A stretch of 64,000 nt of DNA from Amborella trichopoda (lineage: Eukaryota; Streptophyta; Magnoliopsida; Amborellales; Amborellaceae), in assembly GCF_000471905.2 (NCBI RefSeq), contig NW_006499617.1, positions 1,156,497-1,220,496 on the forward strand, in the 5' to 3' direction. The notes below the pieces were generated by a model. That model was given only the letters and a program-made list of their open reading frames with translations, was not told the DNA's origin and did no database searches. How positions within the stretch are numbered: position 1 is the stretch's first letter; each line of letters opens with the position of its first letter. Positions 58,465 to 64,000 of the stretch are shown piece after piece. A program made the position numbers and the translations under genes.

Positions 58465-58775
58465 TCGTCAGGGAGTGAGAGCCCCATAAGATCTCTCTAG
58501 TTTCCATGGCTCCTCAGGGAGTGAGAGCCCCACAAGATCTCCCTAGTTTCCATGGCTCATTAAGGCGTGAGAGCCCCACAATATCTCCCTAGTTTCCACG
58601 GCTCGTCAAGGAGTGAGAGCCCCACAAGATCTCCCTAGTTTCCATAGCTCTTCAGGGAGTGAGAGCCTCATAAGATCTCCTCAGTTTCATGGCTCATCAG
58701 GGAGTGAGAGCCACATAAGATCTCCCCGGTTTCAAGGCTCATCAAGGAGTGAGAGCAGCATATGATCTCCTCAGT
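58465..58775. repeat. 46-bp minisatellite in 3' region of A
   Basis: Six to seven units of GGCTCATCAGGGAGTGAGAG, CCCCACAAGATCTCCCTAGT and TTCCAT. E has what looks like a single unit of the kind near 21090-21130 (GGCTCATCTGTGAGTGAGAG), so the array expanded in A or shrank in E. Confidence 0.8.
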
Positions 58776-59221
58776 TCAACAACAACAAGAGTCCTTGAAG
58801 GTGAAGATGATGACCAAAAGATCCCTCTGAAACTGCTAAGAGCCATCGCGAAGGTAAGAAAGTGATGAAGCCAGGGTCTAACCTGCCGTAGGCTTCAGGG
58901 TAATCTTCGCCAAACCCCCTAGCCTACATGGGATCAGACTTTCAGGTTGGGTCAAAAGTCTCCCGATTGGACCCCTCTATACAGGACCTACAGGAGATAC
59001 CTTGAGAATCAAAATAAAACCTGGTGTAGCAGCATACAACACCGAGCAAAGGTTCATAGCATGTGGCCTTTAAAAGAGGCCTGGTTCTGTACAAGGAGGT
59101 CCTGACAATGGCCTCATGCTCTAGAACCACAGATAATCTCTTGAGGGTGCAGACTCTACAAAGATCCCTCAAACTTCTTTAATGATTGAATTTTTGAAGC
59201 ACAACAATCGGTGGGGCATGC

Positions 59222-61780
59222 TGTTGGAAGGTATTTTTCATCAACATGGGGCCCCTGCTCAATAAAGGCCTAGCAAGTAGTGAAAATTTGGACAGTCTTA
59301 AAACAGCCCCAAAACTGACCAAGATTTTCATGAGGTCTCTCAAGAGTCTACTGCCAAGTTTATTCATATTCCGACAGGTCGAAGGTAGTGCAGACTGAGA
59401 AACAGGTCCAGCTGAATCTGCCTCTAGCACCCAGAAATGGACCCCTATAACTAAAGCCACATTTTCATCATCTCAAATTGCTTTGGACGACCATCATTGG
59501 ATCCGACATGATTGAAAACCCCCAAGGGTCAAGATTCAGCTTAAACGGACATTCTAGGAAGAAGTTATAGGCGAAAGAGTGAAACAGGAGAAGCCGCATG
59601 CTATTCCTGTGTGGCCACCCAGCAACACTACACCAATGAAGGGATAGTCACGACCAATGATTTTTGATGCTCATATCTCACTCGTCCTAAGTCAGATCAT
59701 GCTCAAATTCGGTGAGCATGTTCTTCTAATCAAGACAAGCGATTCGATATGCGGCACACCCTGTGACGATAGTCGAGCATGACGAAAAGCTAGAGAGAAA
59801 TTGCTGATCCGTGAAGAAAAATGTAGGAAATTGAGCAGCATCTTGCCTCGCTCGAGTGGCCAAATCACGTCATTCGAGAGCCCGATCGACGCGTGACTAA
59901 TTCCATTACGGGCGTAAGGTCTCAAAGCATCTCTGACCCGAACCCCATACATGATTAAGAGTCAGATTCTGCACACAAAGCCGACGAATAGATTGCAAAT
60001 TCCGTTGCCGGAATCCTTGATTCTGGCCAAAAGTCTAAATTCGAAAATCTTCGTTAGGCCACGGAATCGAGCTACGTTTGGTGCCCCATGATCGTAGTGG
60101 CATGCTCAGTGTGATTCAGCAAAGAAAACAAAGAAAAAAGTTAAGGAACGAACACATTATCTATCCAAAGTTTCAAGATCTACTCAAATTTCAAGTCACA
60201 TGATTGTGCACCAAAAACACATCCACGGCTCGAAGTTGGTATCAAATCGATCACCATGCCGAGCCCTAGAAGAAAACGATCATCTTACGTTCAACCAGGC
60301 AACAGAATGACCCCGGATCAGCCATGCAAGATCATGCACGTCCTAGGGGAACAAAAGGACTGTTTTAAAATTCCACAACTTGTTAGGAAGGGACAAATAT
60401 GTTATTTTACACCCTATTTTCTAATTTATTTTAATTAAATTTAATCTTAATTTCCAGCAATTAGGGTTACTTTTGATCATCCGCCCATGTTTGGGGCATA
60501 CTTTTATATATACATACCATCATTGTACACAGAAAAGAAGAAGAGGCTGAGGCATACACACACATAAGAGAGAGTTTTCACTTAACACAAGTTTCTCTTT
60601 CTGACCATTGTGGTGTCACGTTTGAGAGAGAGAGTGAGGTGAGAGAAACTATTGGTCGGTACCCTTGAGGTTGAGGTAAACCTTCTCTCTCTTTTTGTTT
60701 TTTTCTTTTCTTCTTCTCTCTCTCTTCTCCCCTCTCTTCTCCCCCTTCTTCGTCTGAGTTCCTTGCAGAGGTCATGCATGACAGTGGCAGTGCCATGCAT
60801 GCCTCTCCCTCGGCTTCACAGGTTGTGCATGGCAATGGCAGCACCATGCACGAGTCCCCCTCCCCTTCTATTCGTATGTCTCTTTCTTCCAGTGAGGTCT
60901 ATAGACGTAGCTTTGACGTCTCGACGAAGAGCCTAGACGGCGAAGCTTGTTGCCACCCGCAGGGGTCTTCCTCTACTACGCGTCTAGCTGAGATGACGAT
61001 ACCTATCACCGCCCGCTAGGGGCTTTAGCAACAACTATCTCCATCCGTGAGCCTCCTCCACGCAATCGGCACCCTCCGCCATTCTTCCTGCGTCTTGTGT
61101 CGATCACTGTGCGACCTAGGAGAAGCAATCATCGCGTGCCTCGTCAAGAGGTGGTACTATCCACAAGGGATGCACCGTCTCCTTGAATTGCCCACCGTGA
61201 TGCCCATTGACGTCCGGACTTCCCTTTTCTCTTTACCATCTCGTTCTTTCCTCTCCACCTCTTTCTCTTCTCACTTGACTAAGGGTAAACCTAGCTTATC
61301 ACAAACATGCCGACCTCAGTTTTGATTAGTAATACTGTCGTGCTGGTCCGGAGAAACATGCCCGTCTTATTACCACTCCGAGTCGATAATTTCCAGTTGT
61401 CATGCTAGTCTCACCCCAACGTCAAGCTCTCTCCTCTTTTCTATCTTTCACTGAACCTTGCACTTCATCGCCTCCTCAGGTGAACGTGCANNNNNNNNNN
61501 NNNNNNNNNNAAAAAAAGAGGATTGCAGGTCAAGGAAAGTGATTTCGAACCAGCTCAAGCAGATGGGGGTTTTCTTCGTGATATAAGAGGGTGCCCACAT
61601 GAGCCAGCCCGAGTAAGTCCCAAACTTACCAAAAATTCTTCTCTCATTGGTTGGTATACCTGCCCTTGCCCTCAAGTAAGGTTCCGAGAGAGCGATCTCA
61701 AATCTCGCGTTCATCAGAAACACGAGACATGTGCTGCCAGATCACTTAGATCCGGAGGGCGAGATTGAGGCACCTAACCA
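59222..61780 (+). repeat. 3' LTR of element A
   Basis: Begins TGTTGGAAGGTATTTTTC and ends GGCACCTAACCA. Promoter motifs lie at 60483-60512. Contains a 20-base gap of N. Pairs with 26098-28586. Confidence 0.85.
61491..61510. other. Assembly gap, 20 N
   Basis: Short run of N followed by an A run, inside the 3' LTR of A. The A run resembles AAAAAAACAAGAGGATTG at the equivalent point of the 5' LTR near 28314. Confidence 0.99.
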
Positions 61781-61785
61781 AGAAT
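61781..61785 (+). repeat. Target-site duplication of element A, right copy
   Basis: AGAAT, identical to 26093-26097. Confidence 0.85.
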
Positions 61786-62224
61786 GAGTACAATTCAATT
61801 ATCATAATAAGAAATAATGCATAAGCCATCAGTCACTTCATCTTTAGCTGAAAAGAAACATCTACAAAGCACATAATGCACGTAGTAGAAATTAGAGTGG
61901 CTTACTCCTGAAGTAGAAGCCCCATTGATCAGCCCAATCCAATCTTGAAGCTCGAAACTTCTACCCTCATTCAGGAGGGAAGACAATGACAAGTGGGTAA
62001 CCCACTTCGTACTGTCCTCACACACACACATCCCCAACCCGCTTTGAGGCTTTCGATAGGCGGTGGCCATGCAAGGCACGACCCTCTCCTTATGCCCTTC
62101 TGGTGGGAGGTCATTACACTACCATTGGGTGTCCCAATGTATAGTGCCCATAACATTTGGGGGGTGTGACCCTCCTTATTACTCTGTTTTACCCACCAAC
62201 CCCATTCATATCATTAGGGTCGGG

Positions 62225-62500
62225 GCATAGTCAGTAATTGTCGATATAACAGCATCCAAGTACCAAAGGGTGTCCCATTGCGTAGTGGTCAGTGTCACAG
62301 TATATCACAATATTACAGTATAATAGTACCCATTATCAATGGGTATCCAAATTGTGTAGTGGTTAGTATCACAGTGGCTCATAGTATCAGTATCACAATA
62401 TAAAACAGTGTGATAGTACCCACTATCAATTGGCATCCCATTGCGTAGTGGTACGTAGCACAGTGGCTCATAGTATCTTTATCACAATATAAAATAGTAT
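62225..62500. repeat. Short tandem repeat in LTR of C
   Basis: Three to four units of about 95 bases built from ACCCACTATCAATGGGTATC, CATTGCGTAGTGGT and CACAGTGGCTCATAGTATC. It plays the place of the 53-bp array in F. Confidence 0.6.
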
Positions 62501-63282
62501 AACAGTATGTACGCAAGAACAAGCTTTAAGTTCACGTATATTTTACTATTCCTCGTCAAGCTATTCAGAAGCAATCACAGTATCATAGGTGTGCATATAC
62601 GACATTTCAAGACAGTTGACTTCATCTCCTTTGCTCAGATTAATCATTACACCACTTGTATAATTCATGCACAATTTGGGGATATATTATTCATTTCATT
62701 AGTGGTATACATATATACACACCAAGGCATGGTATCCGATTCACGAGAAATCCCAATTGAGTCTCAATAACTTAAAACAGACCTGTCAATCGTTATTCAA
62801 TGAAAATTTTTAGTCACTTGATTAATCAAAAGCGTAGTACGAAAAAGAGGTTCAGTTCCGATTTTTTGTAATTTCTCACAAGGACGTACTGTCATAAACA
62901 GTGCACCAACCACTACTACATAATCACTTTCCCTTACTCATTTTATGCTTGTACTATTTTTTTTCATGCCTCAACAAGTTTAGATGCAATGGTGGGTTGA
63001 TCCACTTACCTAGTGTGCAATGGTGCCTCCAAACCTCTCTTTCACAGTCCACTTCAAGCTTCTTACAGTGATTCTTCAATGGAGTAACATTGGGATCTAA
63101 GTGTTGTGCTTTAGAGAGAGTGTGAGAGTGAATGACGTGTGAGAGAGAGAGGGACTTAAGTACGATTCTTGTTGGAGGTGGCAGCCCAAGGATTGACAAG
63201 TGGTAAGCCCCACACATGCGAAGGACAAGTGGTGATTGTGACAGCATGCATTTGAAAGATGGTAATAATTATCATGCACGGC

Positions 63283-64000
63283 TATTTGAAGACATTTTTT
63301 ATCACCTTGCGTCCTCGATGCGGAATAAAAAAGAGATGTCGGTCAATAAAGCTTGAATTACAGTGGAATTCTTGAAAGTCTCAGAATTTCCCCAAAACAA
63401 ATGAAAATGTTCATAAGGACTTCTAAAGGCCACCTGTCAAGTTTCATAGCAATCTGACATGTCTAAGGCAGTGCAGACAAAGAAACAATTTCAGAAAAAT
63501 CAGTATCTAGCACGCTGAAAAGGAACCCGTAACTAGAAATATATTATCGATGCATCATATTGCTGTGAGACTACCACCATTAGATCTGGCATGGTCAAAA
63601 ATCCCTGTGGGTCAAGTTTCATCTTAATCGGGGGCTCCATGACAAAGTTATGGGTAAAAGACCGAAAAAGGGCAGGCCGCACACTATTCTCGTGTGCCCT
63701 CCCTACACCAAATGACCATTAATGGTGGCCATTTTTACAGTCTCGGATAGTGAATTTTGGGAGGCATATCTCACTTGTCCCGAGTTAGATCACGCTCAAA
63801 TTTTGTGAGTCTGTTCGTCTCGTCAAGACGAGCGTTTTGATATGTGGCGCGCCCCATGAAGACTCCCGAGCAGGGAGAAAAGCTAGAGAGAAGTTGATGA
63901 TTCGTGAAAGAAGTTACAGGAAATTCAGCAGCGACACGTCCCACTCGAGCTACCATATCACAGGCGCTCGCGCATCAAATTGACACGAGACCAGTTCTGT
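63283..64000 (+). mobile_element. Element D: start of a Tat/Ogre-type LTR, runs off the window
   Basis: Begins TATTTGAAGACATTTTTTATC and follows the LTRs of E and A in order (GTCTAAGGCAGTGCAGAC near 63470, CTAGAGAGAAGTTG near 63880). Only the first 718 bases are visible, so whether it is a 5' LTR, a solo LTR or a fragment is unknown. Confidence 0.65.

Larger units (their letters stand above)
55347..59221 (+). other. 3' untranslated region of element A
   Basis: Aligns with the split 3' region of E. It contains a conserved hairpin/TATA-like block (56405-56465), units of GTCATCGTCGAGCGC type (56510-56700), the 35-bp minisatellite (56785-57290), CATGGTGTACACCTGGGCAG near 58075, a 46-bp minisatellite (58465-58775), and CGGTGGGGCATGC before the LTR. 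No convincing gene. Confidence 0.7.
26098..61780 (+). mobile_element. Element A: Tat/Ogre-type Ty3/gypsy retrotransposon, plus strand, interrupted by element B
   Basis: Bounded by LTRs (26098-28586 and 59222-61780) and the target duplication AGAAT. Without B it is about 15.5 kb. Parts in order: 5' LTR, tRNA-Arg-type primer site, leader and gag (28650-31290), post-gag region (31330-32880), reverse transcriptase remnant (32880-33175), RNase H (33180-33520), second archaeal-type RNase H (33600-34010), integrase (34030-34672, resuming 54880-55346), long minisatellite-bearing 3' untranslated region (55347-59221), 3' LTR. The second RNase H is diagnostic for Tat. In the first 124 aligned LTR bases I count about 15 differences. 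Heavily broken, a dozen or more breaks. Confidence 0.85.
61781..63282 (-). mobile_element. Element C, right part: LTR continued
   Basis: Continuation of the LTR of C after A. It contains tandem units around CATTGCGTAGTGGTCAGT and CACAGTGGCTCATAGTATC (62220-62500) and, near 62990-63280, a segment resembling F around 10200-10560 (tissue-like order: ...CTTACCTAG..., GTGTGAGAGAGAG, GACAAGTGGTRA). It stops where the LTR of D begins. No coding part. Confidence 0.6.

Noticed and set aside
1-64000. tRNA and rRNA genes
   Set aside because: None recognised on either strand; the tRNA-like matches are the short primer-binding sites only.

Overview
This is plant nuclear DNA from an angiosperm with a repeat-rich genome; I cannot name the species. 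Evidence: a plant-type methionine gamma-lyase exon at the left edge, a nuclear copy of a piece of the plastid gene ycf1, and Ty3/gypsy elements of the plant-specific Tat/Ogre lineage, recognised by the extra RNase H domain and a TGGCGACTCC-type primer site. The only host coding sequence that looks intact is that last exon (1-350). Almost everything right of about 3.8 kb is old LTR-retrotransposon sequence stacked in layers.

Layout: 1-350, last exon of methionine gamma-lyase, then its 3' flank. 606-2483, a non-autonomous inverted-repeat DNA transposon that appears to carry a piece of a host TPR-like gene and is itself hit by a small MITE. 3130-3466, the ycf1 fragment. About 3770-5669, an LTR fragment (G, minus strand). 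5670-24714, the 3' part of a Tat/Ogre element (E, plus) ending in a 2.9 kb LTR. 7303-18126, a complete 10.8 kb gag-only element (F, minus, 3.8 kb LTRs, TSD TTGGC) inserted in E. 24715-26097 plus 61781-63282, a relative of F (C, minus) split by element A. 26098-61780, Tat/Ogre element A (plus, TSD AGAAT). 34673-54874, Tat/Ogre element B (minus, 20.2 kb, TSD GTGGG) inserted in the integrase region of A. 63283-64000, the start of another Tat-type LTR (D).

The target-site duplications of F, A and B were read directly and fix the nesting: A went into C, B into A, F into E. By hand count, LTR pairs differ at roughly 12-16% of bases over short stretches, so these are old copies (millions of years, depending on the rate assumed). 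All are broken in their coding parts.

Two retroelement lineages interleave. Tat/Ogre elements (A, B, D, E) have 2.5-2.9 kb LTRs, a tRNA-Arg-type primer site and very long 3' untranslated regions filled with minisatellites. Gag-only elements (F, C, probably G) have much longer LTRs, an initiator-Met-type primer site, no pol, and in F a 46-bp minisatellite between gag and the 3' LTR. The most interesting leads are the gag-only family, the probable capture of a host promoter/5'UTR/intron in the 3' region of B, the gene-carrying DNA transposon near the left edge, and a conserved small hairpin next to a TATA-like motif shared by the 3' regions of A, B and E. Two runs of N (49220-49921 and 61491-61510) are assembly gaps.
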